64,000 nt of DNA from Bacillus suaedaesalsae (GTDB taxonomy: Bacteria; Bacillota; Bacilli; Bacillales; SA4): NCBI RefSeq assembly GCF_016890225.1, contig NZ_JAFELM010000031.1:124001-188000 (forward strand), in the 5' to 3' direction. Numbering within the stretch: position 1 is the first letter of the stretch; each line of letters opens with the position of its first letter. A program made the position numbers and the translations under genes. Of the stretch, positions 35,624 to 45,400 are shown piece by piece. The notes under the pieces were generated by a model. That model saw only the letters and a program-made list of their open reading frames with translations, did not search any database and was not told where the DNA came from.

Positions 35624-35754
35624 AAAAAGCGCAAGCGCCCCGTTTAGCTCCGACAAGCAAATGTTCCGGAGAAAATAAAAGGGTGCATTTCCCTTTTATT
35701 CTTCTCTCTGGGTTATTTGACCTCGAGGTGCTGGGTGCTGGAGCCGGATTAAGG
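35624..35754. repeat. Structured repeat-like element in the sipX-rbgA gap
   Basis: The segment starts aaaaagcgcaagcgccccg and ends ggtgctggagccggattaagg. In the middle is a 9-bp hairpin, ataaaaggg (35675-35683) and cccttttat (35691-35699), with a 7-nt loop. GC-rich ends and a long imperfect dyad layout are unlike the flanking A/T-rich gaps. I recall similar dispersed intergenic elements (GCGCAAGCGCC...GGAGCTGGA) in Bacillus genomes, without search confirmation. A spurious reading frame crosses it. Confidence 0.6.
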
Positions 35755-35839
35755 ATACACAAATACATAAGATACACTCAAAATTTTATTTTATCTTAAA
35801 CTGTAAGAAAGGGAAGGAGTCACCTCTTTCCCTTTCTTT

Positions 35840-36391
35840 CTATTCTACGAAGCCAATTTCAGACGCCGGCCAGTAGATTATATTTGTTTTTCCTATTACT
35901 TCTTCCATAGATACAAACCCTATACTACGACTATCCTTACTGTACCTACGATTGTCCCCCATCACAAAAAGATGACCCTCAGGTACAGTCTTTTGACCAG
36001 TAAGTTCTTGTAATTCAAAATCAAAGGTTAGTGGAGCATCTATTATTTCACCTTTAGCTCCAACTAAATATGGTTCCTCTACAGGCTCTCCATTTATGTA
36101 TAACGTATCATTTTTATATTCAACATGCTCACCAGGTAATCCAATTACACGTTTAATGTAATCTTTTTGTTCTGGAGCATGAAATACAATGATATCAAAA
36201 CGGTTTGGCTCTCCTATATTATAACTCAATTTATTTACAATCATTCGATTTTGATGCTCTAATGTTGGCATCATGGATAGTCCGTCCACTACGATTGGTG
36301 CAAAAAGAAAGTATCGTATTCCTGCAGCTAATATTACTGCAATAGCAAGAGCTTTAATCCATTCCCAAGCTTCACTTTTTTGACGGGTCAT
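35840..36391 (-). CDS. lepB: Type I signal peptidase (SipX/LepB family)
   Basis: The enzyme cleaves signal peptides from exported proteins. From the ATG at 36391 (8 nt after GTGGAGG), the 183-residue product has one N-terminal transmembrane anchor (about 10-33). The catalytic Ser39 lies in VVDGLSMMPTL and the Lys80 in KDYIKRVIGLPGEHVEYKN. The later box GHLFVMGDNRRYSKDSRSIG is present. This matches the Bacillus Sip family in length (about 184) and spacing. B. subtilis has no signal peptidase gene between rplS and rbgA, but several other Bacillaceae do. Which Sip paralogue it is cannot be decided. Confidence 0.93.
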   Translation of the reverse strand: MTRQKSEAWEWIKALAIAVILAAGIRYFLFAPIVVDGLSMMPTLEHQNRMIVNKLSYNIGEPNRFDIIVFHAPEQKDYIKRVIGLPGEHVEYKNDTLYINGEPVEEPYLVGAKGEIIDAPLTFDFELQELTGQKTVPEGHLFVMGDNRRYSKDSRSIGFVSMEEVIGKTNIIYWPASEIGFVE

Positions 36392-36421
36392 TTCATTAGC
36401 CTCCACTTAATTTTACGTGTG

Positions 36422-36449
36422 AAAAAGGAGCTTGATATTCAAGCTCCTT
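36422..36449 (-). terminator. Terminator after rplS
   Basis: An 11-bp stem (AAGGAGCTTGA / TCAAGCTCCTT), followed on the minus strand by TTTTTC, stands directly after the rplS stop. It also separates rplS from the signal peptidase gene. Confidence 0.9.
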
Positions 36450-36456
36450 GTTTCTC

Positions 36457-36804
36457 TTATCGACGGATTTCTTTAATACGTGCAGCTTTACCACGTAGAT
36501 CGCGTAAATAGTACAGCTTCGCACGGCGAACTTTACCATGACGAATAACTTCGATTTGCGCAATTTTTGGTGAGTGCACTGGGAATGTACGCTCTACACC
36601 AACACCGTAAGAAATCTTACGTACTGTGAATGTTTCGCTGATTCCACCACCACGACGCTTGATCACAACACCTTCAAAGAGCTGGATACGCTCACGAGTT
36701 CCCTCGATAACCTTTACGTGTACACGTACAGTATCACCAGAACGGAAAGCAGGTAGATCTGATTTAAGTTGATCTTTAGTGATTTCTTCAATTAATTTTT
36801 GCAT
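36457..36804 (-). CDS. rplS: 50S ribosomal protein L19
   Basis: L19 sits at the 30S-50S interface. From the ATG at 36804 it has 115 residues, as in B. subtilis, beginning [20 protein letters not shown]. The L19 core [44 protein letters not shown] and the basic tail [20 protein letters not shown] are complete. A longer in-frame reading to 36852 covers a structured leader and is rejected. It follows trmD after a 134-nt leader. Confidence 0.98.
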   Translation of the reverse strand: MQKLIEEITKDQLKSDLPAFRSGDTVRVHVKVIEGTRERIQLFEGVVIKRRGGGISETFTVRKISYGVGVERTFPVHSPKIAQIEVIRHGKVRRAKLYYLRDLRGKAARIKEIRR

Positions 36805-36938
36805 CGTTTTCAACTCCTTCCAACAGATGCTCATTACAATGCATAATATCATCGCAGCGGAACACCGTTATAACAGACTGGCTTTATAGCCTAAGTCACA
36901 AGAAATATCTTAACATATCAGCACTTTACATGCAATAG
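36805..36938 (-). promoter_or_regulatory. Probable L19 (rplS) autoregulatory leader
   Basis: The 134-nt trmD-rplS gap contains GGCTATAAAGCC and further small hairpins, and the stretch GATGATATTATGCATTGTAATGAGCATCTG just upstream of AAGGAG. Firmicutes carry an L19 leader RNA here (Rfam L19_leader), and the overall layout agrees. The match is from memory of the family; no covariance search was possible. Confidence 0.5.
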
Positions 36939-37676
36939 CTAGTCACGTTCTTTTCGAAACTCTTCAAGCCATTTCTTTTTAACGTCACTTAATTGCTCCT
37001 CTACTAACAAGTCTGGTCTTCTTAAAAATGTTCTACGCAACGATTCCTTTTCTCGCCATTCATCAATGAGCTTATGATTCCCTGATAATAAGACATCAGG
37101 AACCTTTAAACCTCGAAATTCCGAAGGTCTAGTATATTGGGGATGCTCTAAATACCCAGTACTAAATGAATCTTTCTTATGAGATGTTTCATTACCAAGA
37201 ACACCAGGGAGAAGTCTTACTACACTGTCTACTATGACCATGGAAGCAAGCTCCCCACCCGTTAAAACATAGTCACCAATTGAAATTTCATCTGTCACGA
37301 CATGCTCTCTTATTCTTTCATCATAACCTTCATAATGACCACAGATAAAGATAAGGTGCTCTTCATTCGCTAGCTCTTCTGCTTTCTTCTGATTATACCT
37401 CACGCCTTGAGGACACATTAAGATCACTCGTGGCTTCACAGTTGAATCTTTTGATAAATCATCAACAGCATCGAAAATCGGTTGAGGTGTCAGCACCATC
37501 CCCGCACCTCCGCCGTATGGATAATCATCAACATTGTTATGCTTATTCGTTGAGTAGTCTCTAAAATTCACTACAGAAAACTCTACTGCGCCTCTATCCT
37601 GTGCATTTTTCATAATTGAATGTTGCAGAACACCTGTAAACATCTCAGGGAACAAGGATAAAATATTGATTCTCAT
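36939..37676 (-). CDS. trmD: tRNA (m1G37) methyltransferase TrmD
   Basis: TrmD methylates G37 next to the anticodon, using SAM, to prevent frameshifting. The 245-residue product has the trefoil-knot SAM site ([35 protein letters not shown] and [24 protein letters not shown]). The C-terminal tRNA-binding part has [31 protein letters not shown]. It directly abuts the rimM stop (TAA then ATG), as in B. subtilis. Confidence 0.98.
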   Translation of the reverse strand: MRINILSLFPEMFTGVLQHSIMKNAQDRGAVEFSVVNFRDYSTNKHNNVDDYPYGGGAGMVLTPQPIFDAVDDLSKDSTVKPRVILMCPQGVRYNQKKAEELANEEHLIFICGHYEGYDERIREHVVTDEISIGDYVLTGGELASMVIVDSVVRLLPGVLGNETSHKKDSFSTGYLEHPQYTRPSEFRGLKVPDVLLSGNHKLIDEWREKESLRRTFLRRPDLLVEEQLSDVKKKWLEEFRKERD

Positions 37677-38195
37677 TTATGATAGCAATCCTTCCATTAA
37701 GTGAATGACTATCTTCTTATTTTCCACGTCAATTTCTTTCACGACATCCTCGATATAAGGAATTAATACATCTTTTTCACCAATTCTTTGAAGTACCCAA
37801 ACATCATTTGCGCCAGTTGATATGATTTCTTTTACTTTCCCTATTTCTAGACCTTCTTCAGAATAAACGACACATCCGATAATCTCATGGTAATAAAATT
37901 CACCCTCGTTTAGATCACCTAGTTGATCCTCTGATACCTTTAATGTTGCACCTTTAAACTTTTCAACATCATTAACAGTTGTATATCCATCAAACATTAA
38001 TAAATCAAAGTTTTTATGGACACGATGAGCTGAAATTTTCACTTCGATAGGATCTGCATTATTTTCTTTGAAAATATATAGTGTATTCCCTTTCACATAA
38101 CGTTCATCTGCAAAATCTGTTGTAGAAATGACCCTTACTTCTCCACGTATTCCGTGGGTATTTACTATTTTACCGACGTTAAAGTAATTAGCCAA
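37677..38195 (-). CDS. rimM: Ribosome maturation factor RimM
   Basis: RimM helps assemble the head of the 30S subunit, binding S19. The product of about 172 residues has an N-terminal RimM domain ([20 protein letters not shown]) and a C-terminal PRC-barrel domain ([58 protein letters not shown]). In-frame GTG 38204 and ATG 38201 lie inside or against AGGTGATG. The TTG at 38195 has proper spacing and gives MANYFNVGK. It follows ylqD and precedes trmD. Confidence 0.96.
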   Translation of the reverse strand: MANYFNVGKIVNTHGIRGEVRVISTTDFADERYVKGNTLYIFKENNADPIEVKISAHRVHKNFDLLMFDGYTTVNDVEKFKGATLKVSEDQLGDLNEGEFYYHEIIGCVVYSEEGLEIGKVKEIISTGANDVWVLQRIGEKDVLIPYIEDVVKEIDVENKKIVIHLMEGLLS

Positions 38196-38206
38196 AAACA
38201 TCACCT

Positions 38207-38584
38207 CTATCTGATTTCAATTACACGGCCATCTTTAATAATAATGGTCTTCTGAAGTGAATCCCATTGATTTCCTACTTCAACGCGTATAATTGCTTGA
38301 ACTTCTTTTTGTTTAATCTCACTACCTATGGGTAGGATATGTAATTGCTTCAATCTAAACTCAAGCATCTTTATTTCCTCTTCACGACTGTTTAGTTCCT
38401 TCTTGAAGAAGTCATGATTTGGAGAAGGTCCCTTTTTCTTATACTGTAACTTTTTTTGTTCAAACTGCAGTTGTTCACATTCCTTTTTAAGCTGTAAAAT
38501 CTCACTATTAAAAAAATCTAGCAACTGTTGTTTACTTAATTCAGTGAGGATTTGTTTGACGATGACTGTTTGTATAATTTCCAT
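38207..38584 (-). CDS. ylqD: YlqD-family coiled-coil protein
   Basis: This 125-residue protein (ATG at 38584, after AGGATGGTG) matches Bacillus YlqD (about 128 residues): [20 protein letters not shown] at the start, then a charged coiled coil (about 35-80). It ends with a conserved beta-rich section ([28 protein letters not shown], then [12 protein letters not shown]). The function is unknown to me; it lies between khpA and rimM in many Bacillaceae. A start at 38626 would read through the ribosome binding site and is rejected. Confidence 0.93.
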   Translation of the reverse strand: MEIIQTVIVKQILTELSKQQLLDFFNSEILQLKKECEQLQFEQKKLQYKKKGPSPNHDFFKKELNSREEEIKMLEFRLKQLHILPIGSEIKQKEVQAIIRVEVGNQWDSLQKTIIIKDGRVIEIR

Positions 38585-38723
38585 GTTCACCATCCTAATT
38601 AAATTGTTCCCTTTTTTTGTAAGCATTACTTACTTTGAAACAACTCTTATATCTTATAAGGTAGACAGTGCTGTTAACTTTCTTTAAGGAAGTGTAGTCT
38701 ATGTAAACTGGTTATAAGTAGCG

Positions 38724-38754
38724 AAAAAAGGGAGAGGAAATATCCTCACCCTTT
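38724..38754 (-). terminator. Terminator after khpA
   Basis: The minus strand shows AAAGGGTGAGGA, a short loop, TCCTCTCCCTTTTTTC. The stem is imperfect but GC-rich, and a T6 run follows. It separates rpsP-khpA from ylqD-rimM-trmD. Confidence 0.87.
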
Positions 38755-38778
38755 CTTTCTGAATCATAAATTCGAAAC

Positions 38779-39021
38779 TTATTGTATATCTAGTTGAATA
38801 CGCTTTTCGCTCTTAGTAGCGGCAGCATAGATTACTGTACGGATTGCCTTTGCAACTCGTCCATTTTTACCTATTATTTTACCCACATCTTCTTTATGAA
38901 CAGAAAGTTTATAAGAGATGTGGTTGTTGTCTTCTACTTCAGTAATGACAACATCATCTGGATAGTCAACTAAAGGTTTTACAATCGTTTCAATTAGATC
39001 CTTCATAGCATTCACATTCAT
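38779..39021 (-). CDS. khpA: RNA-binding protein KhpA (YlqC, KH domain)
   Basis: KhpA is a small single-KH-domain RNA-binding protein that pairs with KhpB (Jag/EloR) in Firmicutes. The 80-residue product has the KH fold with the GxxG loop VGKIIGKNGRVAKAIRTVIYAA and a C-terminal strand SEKRIQLDIQ. Its ATG shares a base with the rpsP stop (TAATG), implying coupling to rpsP. It follows rpsP as in B. subtilis. Confidence 0.95.
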   Translation of the reverse strand: MNVNAMKDLIETIVKPLVDYPDDVVITEVEDNNHISYKLSVHKEDVGKIIGKNGRVAKAIRTVIYAAATKSEKRIQLDIQ

Positions 39022-39293
39022 TACTTACTGTTTTTTGCTACGTGGAACTTTTCCATGATACCTTGCTTAGAGAAAAGGTTGCGAACTGTATCAGATGGTT
39101 TCGCACCAGTTTGTAACCACTTAAGAGCTAGAGTTTCATTGATATCAACGATTGCTGGCTCAGTAACTGGATTGTAAGTTCCGATTTCTTCGATGAAACG
39201 GCCATCACGTGGTGAACGAGAATCTGCTACTACCACACGATAGAAAGGACTTTTCTTTGAACCCATACGCTTTAAACGAATTTTAACTGCCAT
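39021..39293 (-). CDS. rpsP: 30S ribosomal protein S16
   Basis: S16 binds 16S rRNA early in 30S assembly. The 90-residue product is typical: [32 protein letters not shown], then [46 protein letters not shown]. The ATG at 39293 follows GGAGGTTATATACAA. A good promoter lies about 80 bp upstream. Confidence 0.98.
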   Translation of the reverse strand: MAVKIRLKRMGSKKSPFYRVVVADSRSPRDGRFIEEIGTYNPVTEPAIVDINETLALKWLQTGAKPSDTVRNLFSKQGIMEKFHVAKNSK

Positions 39294-39371
39294 TTGTATA
39301 TAACCTCCGAAATAATAATTTATGTTTTTTAATGGATATATATTTTATCCTTGTTATTGACAACAAAATAT

Positions 39372-39400
39372 ATAATATCAGTATAAGAAATGTTTGTAAA
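39372..39400 (-). promoter_or_regulatory. Sigma-A promoter of rpsP-khpA
   Basis: Minus-strand TTTACA (39395-39400), 17-nt spacer, TATTAT (39372-39377) in the ffh-rpsP gap, about 80 bp before rpsP. Confidence 0.75.
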
Positions 39401-39448
39401 GTATTTTTTCTTAACAGTGGTATAAAAAGTAGTTATTATTCTATTTGT

Positions 39449-40792
39449 TTACATAAAAGGAAGCTTGAAACCGCCTTTTTTCTTCCCTTTTTGCATGTTT
39501 GTCATTTGCTTCATCATTTTCTTCATGTCTTCAAATTGCTTAAGTAAGCGATTTACTTCTTGAACAGATGTTCCACTTCCTTTAGCTATACGTTTTTTAC
39601 GACTTGCATTGATGATTTCAGGTTGAACTTTTTCTTTTTTCGTCATGGATTTAATAATTGCTTCTACATGACTAATTTGCTTCTCATCAACTTTCATATC
39701 CTTTAGACCTTTTATTTTGTTTGCACCAGGCATCATGCCTAATAACTCATCAAGAGGTCCCATACTTCTAACTTGTGCAAGTTGATCAAGGAAATCATCC
39801 AATGTAAACGACATTGTACGCATCTTTTGTTCTAATTCTTTTGCTTTTTCTTCATCTACGGAAGCTTGTGCCTTTTCAATTAGAGTAAGCACATCTCCCA
39901 TTCCTAATATTCGCGAAGCCATACGTTCTGGGTGGAATGGTTCAATCGCATCCATCTTCTCCCCTAAACCAACGAACTTAATTGGCGTGTTTGTTACTGC
40001 CTTAACTGATAAAGCAGCACCGCCACGTGTGTCACCATCAAGCTTTGTTAACACAACACCAGTTATGTCCAGCTGTTCATTAAAGCTTTGCGCGACATTT
40101 ACCGCATCTTGACCAGTCATCGCATCAACAACTAAGAAAATTTCATTCGGCTTTGAAATTTCTTTAACTTCTTTAAGTTCATTCATTAAGTTTTCATCTA
40201 CGTGAAGTCGACCTGCTGTATCGATTAGAACATAATCATAATGCTCTTTTTTTGCGTGTTCGATCGCTTGTTTTGCAATTTCAACAGGACTTACTTGGTC
40301 TCCTAATGAGAAGACAGGCATGCTTAGTTGCTTTCCAAGAGTCTCTAACTGCTTAATAGCAGCTGGTCTATATATATCTGCTGCTACGAGTAAAGGATTG
40401 CGATTATACTTCTTTCTTAATAGATTTGCTAGTTTTCCTGTTGTTGTCGTTTTACCGGCACCTTGCAAACCTACCATCATCACAACTGTCGGTGGTCTGT
40501 TTGAAACTGCAATCTTACTTTGCTCTCCACCCATTAACGCTGTAAGCTCTTCTTGTACAACCTTAATAACTTGTTGTCCAGGAGTTAAGCTTTTCATCAC
40601 TTCTTGTCCAACGGAACGCTCGGAAACCTTTTTGACAAAGTCTTTTACCACTTTGAAGTTTACATCAGCTTCAAGAAGCGCCAAGCGTACTTCTCTCATC
40701 ATTTCTTTTACATCAGCTTCTGTAACTTTTCCTTTACCTTTAATCTTCTGAATGGTACTTTGCAAACGGTCGGCTAATCCTTCAAATGCCAT
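39449..40792 (-). CDS. ffh: Signal recognition particle GTPase Ffh
   Basis: Ffh binds signal peptides and SRP RNA and delivers nascent chains to FtsY. The 447-residue product has the N domain, then the G domain with VGLQGAGKTTTTGKLANLL (P-loop), LLVAADIYRPAAIKQL, IDTAGRLHVDENLM and VLTKLDGDTRGGAALS. A methionine-rich M domain follows from about 300 (GPLDELLGMMPGANK, SRKKRIAKGSGTSVQEVNRLLKQFEDMKKMMKQM). It follows ylxM by 12 nt. Confidence 0.98.
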   Translation of the reverse strand: MAFEGLADRLQSTIQKIKGKGKVTEADVKEMMREVRLALLEADVNFKVVKDFVKKVSERSVGQEVMKSLTPGQQVIKVVQEELTALMGGEQSKIAVSNRPPTVVMMVGLQGAGKTTTTGKLANLLRKKYNRNPLLVAADIYRPAAIKQLETLGKQLSMPVFSLGDQVSPVEIAKQAIEHAKKEHYDYVLIDTAGRLHVDENLMNELKEVKEISKPNEIFLVVDAMTGQDAVNVAQSFNEQLDITGVVLTKLDGDTRGGAALSVKAVTNTPIKFVGLGEKMDAIEPFHPERMASRILGMGDVLTLIEKAQASVDEEKAKELEQKMRTMSFTLDDFLDQLAQVRSMGPLDELLGMMPGANKIKGLKDMKVDEKQISHVEAIIKSMTKKEKVQPEIINASRKKRIAKGSGTSVQEVNRLLKQFEDMKKMMKQMTNMQKGKKKGGFKLPFM

Positions 40793-40804
40793 TACTGCCG
40801 CCCC

Positions 40805-41125
40805 CTAATCTAATTTCTCGATTTCTTCGATTAAATGAATTGCTTTTGGATTATCTTTCATTAGTTGTTTACATTCATTTAACAGCGACATTCTACTTTG
40901 GAATTTCTCTAGTAAACAAAGTTTGTTTTCGTATTCTTCAAGCATTGCTTCGGTCCGTTTGATATTATCATAGACTGCTTGACGACTAACCTCATACTCT
41001 TCTGCGATCTCTCCTAAAGAATGATCGTCTAAATAATATTGCTCCATATAGCTTCGTTGCTTAGGAGTGAGGAGCGATTGATAGAAATCAAACAAGTAAT
41101 TCATTCTTGTTGTTTTCTCTAGCAT
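40805..41125 (-). CDS. ylxM: YlxM-family SRP-associated DNA-binding-like protein
   Basis: YlxM is a small protein encoded next to ffh and associated with SRP function in Gram-positives. From the ATG at 41125 (after GGAGGGG) it has 106 residues. The signature [65 protein letters not shown] is present, including a sigma-70 region-4-like HTH. The rest is a charged helix. Its promoter carries a perfect dyad over the -35 box. Confidence 0.95.
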   Translation of the reverse strand: MLEKTTRMNYLFDFYQSLLTPKQRSYMEQYYLDDHSLGEIAEEYEVSRQAVYDNIKRTEAMLEEYENKLCLLEKFQSRMSLLNECKQLMKDNPKAIHLIEEIEKLD

Positions 41126-41159
41126 AAGAGACCCCTCCATCATTACGTACATACCTTTA

Positions 41160-41188
41160 AACTAACATATTACATGATTTAACGTCAA
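41160..41188 (-). promoter_or_regulatory. Promoter of ylxM-ffh
   Basis: Minus-strand TTGACG (41183-41188), 17-nt spacer, TTAGTT (41160-41165), about 35 bp before ylxM. The -35 is strong and the -10 weak. The right half of a perfect inverted repeat forms the -35. Confidence 0.6.
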
Positions 41189-41204
41189 GTTATTACACTT
41201 GACG
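41183..41204. promoter_or_regulatory. Perfect dyad over the -35 box of ylxM-ffh
   Basis: cgtcaagt, 6-nt spacer, acttgacg: an exact 8-bp inverted repeat. One arm contains the TTGACG -35 element. No T-run follows, so it is not a terminator. It looks like a binding site for a dimeric regulator, but none is identified. Confidence 0.45.
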
Positions 41205-41255
41205 AACTGTTCATCTTATAGTATGTGACATTGTTTGTTAGCTCCATGATGACAC

Positions 41256-41291
41256 TAAAAATGTGGCCCCCTTTTCAATGTAAGGAGGCCA
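41256..41291 (-). terminator. Terminator after ftsY
   Basis: On the minus strand TGGCCTCCTT pairs with AAGGGGGCCA (one U-G pair), followed by CATTTTTAG. It stands just after the ftsY stop. Confidence 0.85.
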
Positions 41292-41297
41292 TAATAA

Positions 41298-42287
41298 CTA
41301 TTCGTTCTCTGCTTCAATCATTTCACTAAATAATCCATATACAAATTGCTCTGCATTAAATTCTTGTAAGTCATCCATTTGCTCACCTAAGCCAACAAAT
41401 TTAACTGGTGTTTGTAGTTCATTCCGAATCGCAAGAACAATTCCACCCTTAGCTGTTCCATCAAGTTTCGTTAATACAATACCAGTTACATCCGTAGCTT
41501 CTGTAAAAGTCTTTGCCTGGCTCATTGCATTTTGTCCGGTTGTCGCGTCTAACACTAACAATACTTCATGAGGGGCACCTGCAACTTCTCTTTCAATAAC
41601 ACGTTTCACTTTTTCTAACTCTTTCATTAAGTTTACTTTGTTTTGCAGTCGACCAGCCGTATCACATAGAAGTATATCAACATTTCTAGACTTTGCTGCT
41701 TGGAGTGCATCGTACATGACAGCTGCAGGATCTGAGCCTTCAGATTGTTTAATCACATCTACTCCGACTCTTTCACCCCAAACTTCAAGTTGTTCGATTG
41801 CACCCGCTCTAAACGTGTCTCCCGCTGCCAATAAAACTTTCTTACCATCTTGCTTTAACTTATGAGCAAGCTTTCCGACAGAAGTGGTTTTCCCAACTCC
41901 ATTTACCCCTACAACAAGAACGACAGTCAGTCCATTTTTTTGAATATTGAGCCCCTCAGTTTCTCTATCGTCACCTTGATAAATCTCAACAAGCTTTTCA
42001 GAAATGACGGCTTGTACATCACGAGGCTCTTGTATATTTCTTTTCTTTACTTCATCCTTCAGTTCGTCGATTAAATCCATAACCGTCGTTACCCCAACAT
42101 CAGCAGAAATTAAAATTTCTTCTAATTCTTCGAAGAAATCTTCATCTACTTTTCGATAACGGTATACTAAGTCATTTACTTTTCCGGAGAAGGAGTCTCT
42201 TGTTTTGGATAAACCATCCTTAAATTTTTCAGTTACAGAATCAGTTTGATTTGAGATTTTTTCTTTTAACTTTTTAAAGAAGCTCAT
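41298..42287 (-). CDS. ftsY: SRP receptor FtsY
   Basis: FtsY is the membrane-associated receptor GTPase for SRP. The 329-residue product has a short charged A region (about 1-30), as in B. subtilis, then an NG domain. This has VVLVVGVNGVGKTTSVGKLAHKL (P-loop), LLAAGDTFRAGAIEQLEVWGERVGVDVI, LLCDTAGRLQNKVNLM and VLTKLDGTAKGGIVLAI. It follows smc, as usual in Bacillus, but with a 137-bp gap that contains a palindromic element. Confidence 0.98.
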   Translation of the reverse strand: MSFFKKLKEKISNQTDSVTEKFKDGLSKTRDSFSGKVNDLVYRYRKVDEDFFEELEEILISADVGVTTVMDLIDELKDEVKKRNIQEPRDVQAVISEKLVEIYQGDDRETEGLNIQKNGLTVVLVVGVNGVGKTTSVGKLAHKLKQDGKKVLLAAGDTFRAGAIEQLEVWGERVGVDVIKQSEGSDPAAVMYDALQAAKSRNVDILLCDTAGRLQNKVNLMKELEKVKRVIEREVAGAPHEVLLVLDATTGQNAMSQAKTFTEATDVTGIVLTKLDGTAKGGIVLAIRNELQTPVKFVGLGEQMDDLQEFNAEQFVYGLFSEMIEAENE

Positions 42288-42321
42288 TTCTTAACCCCTC
42301 TTTATCTTTTATGTACTCTTG

Positions 42322-42411
42322 TGTTGAATAACACTAAAATACGCTATATATCTCGTAAGTTCCCTCACAAGCACTCAGAAGGAGAATTCGCTGATTTTAG
42401 GTTATTCAACA
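42322..42411. repeat. 90-bp palindromic element between smc and ftsY
   Basis: The ends are long inverted repeats: tgttgaataac (42322-42332) and gttattcaaca (42401-42411) are perfect. The match continues inward through actaaaat/attttag and cg/cg with one small indel, to about 22 bp per arm. About 45 bp lie between. No reading frame or T-run is present. It could be a miniature inverted-repeat element or a long RNA hairpin. Confidence 0.65.
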
Positions 42412-42424
42412 ATTAAAAATAAAA

Positions 42425-45400
42425 TTAACTAATTCCAATAAGTTCCTTTGAATCCTCAAGTCGAACAGAAACAAGTTTTGAAACACCCGATTCCTGCATT
42501 GTTACTCCATATAAGACGTCACTTTCTTCCATTGTTCCTTTACGGTGAGTAATGACAATAAATTGAGTTTCTTTACTGAACTTTTTTAAATATAAACCAA
42601 ATCGGTGTACGTTTGCATCATCCAATGCCGCTTCAACTTCATCTAGAACACAGAACGGAACTGGACGCACCTTTAAAATTGAAAATAATAATGCTATGGC
42701 AGTAAGTGCTCTTTCCCCACCTGATAAGAGTCCAAGATTTTGTAACTTTTTACCTGGGGGCTGAGCAACGATATCAACGCCGGTATTTAATAAATCATCA
42801 GGATTTGTTAAGCGAAGATCTGCTCTTCCACCACCAAATAATGATTGGAACACTTGCTCAAAATGAGAACGAATGCTAGTAAACGTTGTTTCGAAGCGTT
42901 TCTTCATTTCGTCATCCATTTCATGAATGACTCTAAATAACGTATCCTTCGCTTCAACTAAGTCTGTTTTTTGCTCATGCAAGAAATGATGACGCTCAGA
43001 CACACGTTCATATTCCTCAATTGCACCTAAGTTTACAGAACCTAACTCATCAATAGCTAGCTTAACTAACTTTACCTTTTTCTTCGCCTCACTATACTCC
43101 ACTGTTAGTGGGTATTTTTCTTTTGCCGCTTCAAAGGAAAGCATGTATTCTTCACGCAAATGAGTTAGATGATTTTCAAGCTCTACATCTAGACGATTAC
43201 ATTTAACTTCTTCATCCTTAATGACCTCAACAATTTGCTTATACATACGTCTTAGTTCTTTTAATTCGTTCTCCATATCTTCCATTTTCGTTTGGAGATT
43301 AAGTCTCTCTTCTCTTCTTGTAGAGATTAACGAAAGTGTATCATTTTTATCTTGGAGCTTTTGCTTCGCTTGTAGCTCTAGCTGTTCTTCACCCGAATCA
43401 GTAGAACTCATTTCACTTGAGAGAAGGTGTAAATCTTCTTTTATTGAGTTTAACTGGTGTATAGTCTCTCCTAATTCAGCTTTAACTCGATCTACTTTTT
43501 CCTGGTGATTTGAAAGGAGTTGTCTCTTTTCCGCAAGATGGATACGAACGTCTGTTATTTCAGATTGTAACGTTTCCTTCGAAGTTTGTTGTTCAGTTTT
43601 CAATGAGGTTAATTGTTTAATTTCTTCATCAAGGTTATTAATTGTTTCTTCAAGCGTAACAAGATCTTCTCTCAGCTGCTCTTTTCTCTTTGAAAGATCG
43701 TGTTGGTCTACCTTGAACAATTCTTTTTCTTGATCATACATAGCTAAACGCTCATTTAAACTCTTTTCTTCAACCTCTACTTCTCGGATACTTGATTTAA
43801 TGCCTTGAACGGCAAAACGCAATTCTTCGCCTTCATTTCTTGCTTCGTTTAGGCTTGTCTCATCATCTAGTATCGTCTTCTTTTGTGTTTTTACATACTC
43901 TTCAAGCTGAGCTGTTTTTTCTTCAATTTCTTGAAGCTTTGTAGAAAGTTGCTCAAGCTCACGCTGTCTACTTAAAAGCGAACTTGATTTCTGCTTCACC
44001 GCACCACCTGTCATAGCACCACCAGGACTAACAACGTCCCCTTCTAGTGTGACTAAACGATAACGGTAGTTAATGATTTTCGCTAGATCGTTCGCACTTT
44101 TTAGATCTGTCGTAATCATTACATTACCTAGTAGACTTCCAATAACGCTATCATATTTTTCATCATATGAAATTAAGTCAGATGCTATTCCGACAAATCC
44201 TGCTTGTGACTTAACACGTGCTAAAACATCACCTGGCATTGATTTCTTCGATACAACTGACAATGGTAAGAAGGTTGCACGTCCAAAATGGTTCTGTTTT
44301 AGGAATTGAATTGCTTGTCTTGCATTGGATTCATTTTTCACAACAATATGCTGCATAGATGCTCCAAGCGCAATTTCAAGTGATGTTTCATATTCTTTCG
44401 GCACCGTTATTAACTCTGCAATTGCCCCTTCAATTCCATCAAGTTTATGGTTTCTTGCTTTCAGTACTTCCTTAACACCTTGGAAAAAGCCAGAATAATC
44501 CTCTTGCATTTCTTCTAGTGTTTCCTTACGAGATTTCGTTTGTTGTAATACTTGATATGCTTGATACAGCATTGATTCTCGTTTTTGGAAATCTTCCTTA
44601 GACTTCTCAATCTTTACTTGTAGCTTTCGATAATTGTCGACTTTATCGTTTAGAGCTTCAGTTTGTTCATCAAGTTGTATTTGGAGCTCTTGCTTTTTCC
44701 CTTCTAACTCTTGACGTAATACGATGTACTTTTCATTTGAGTGATCTAGCCTCTCATTTTTTGCATGTTGTTGTTTTAATTGTTCATCAATGTTTGAGAG
44801 CTCATTTCGTTTCGATGCTTGATGATTTAAGTGCTCGATGTAATCACTTTTAATATTTTCTAATTGCTCGTCAATGTTCTCTGAATAGGCACTGTAAAGC
44901 TTTTCCTTTTCATCTAGTTCAGCCTTAAGCTTCTTAACTGTGGCTTTCATTTCATTTAATAATTGTGTTTCTTTAGTTAACAGCTCTTTGTATGTCACAA
45001 TTTTATGTTCATTTTCGGTTACTTGCTTTTCAAGCTGACTGCGGTTTTGCGAAGCATTTTTCTTTCGTTCTTTAAGTACTTCTTTTTTTCCTTCAACTTT
45101 TTCAAGCTCTTCACTTACAAGCAATAGTGTTTCCTGAAGCTGCGAAACAGAATCATCTAGTTCTCGAATAGAGGCACGAATCCCCTCAATTTGAGCTTCT
45201 TCACTTTGTATTTTTGAGGCCATTTGAATTTCTTGATCTTTACGGGCTTCCACTTGCTTTAATAGAGTTTCCCACTTTTCATGTAGGTCCTCAATTTCAA
45301 ATACGGTTAAGGCCACTTCAAACTTTTCTAGTTCTTCTTTTTTCTCTAAAAAGTCTTTAGCAATAGAGGATTGAAGTTTTAATGGCTCTAGCTGATTTTC

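Noticed and set aside
35586-35777. 63-codon minus-strand reading frame upstream of rbgA
   Set aside because: It runs through the structured repeat-like element, has no ribosome binding site, and its residues (proline/arginine-rich, then hydrophobic) match nothing recognisable.
36805-36852. 16-codon N-terminal extension of rplS
   Set aside because: It lies in the structured leader and makes L19 longer than its family; the ATG at 36804 has a proper ribosome binding site.
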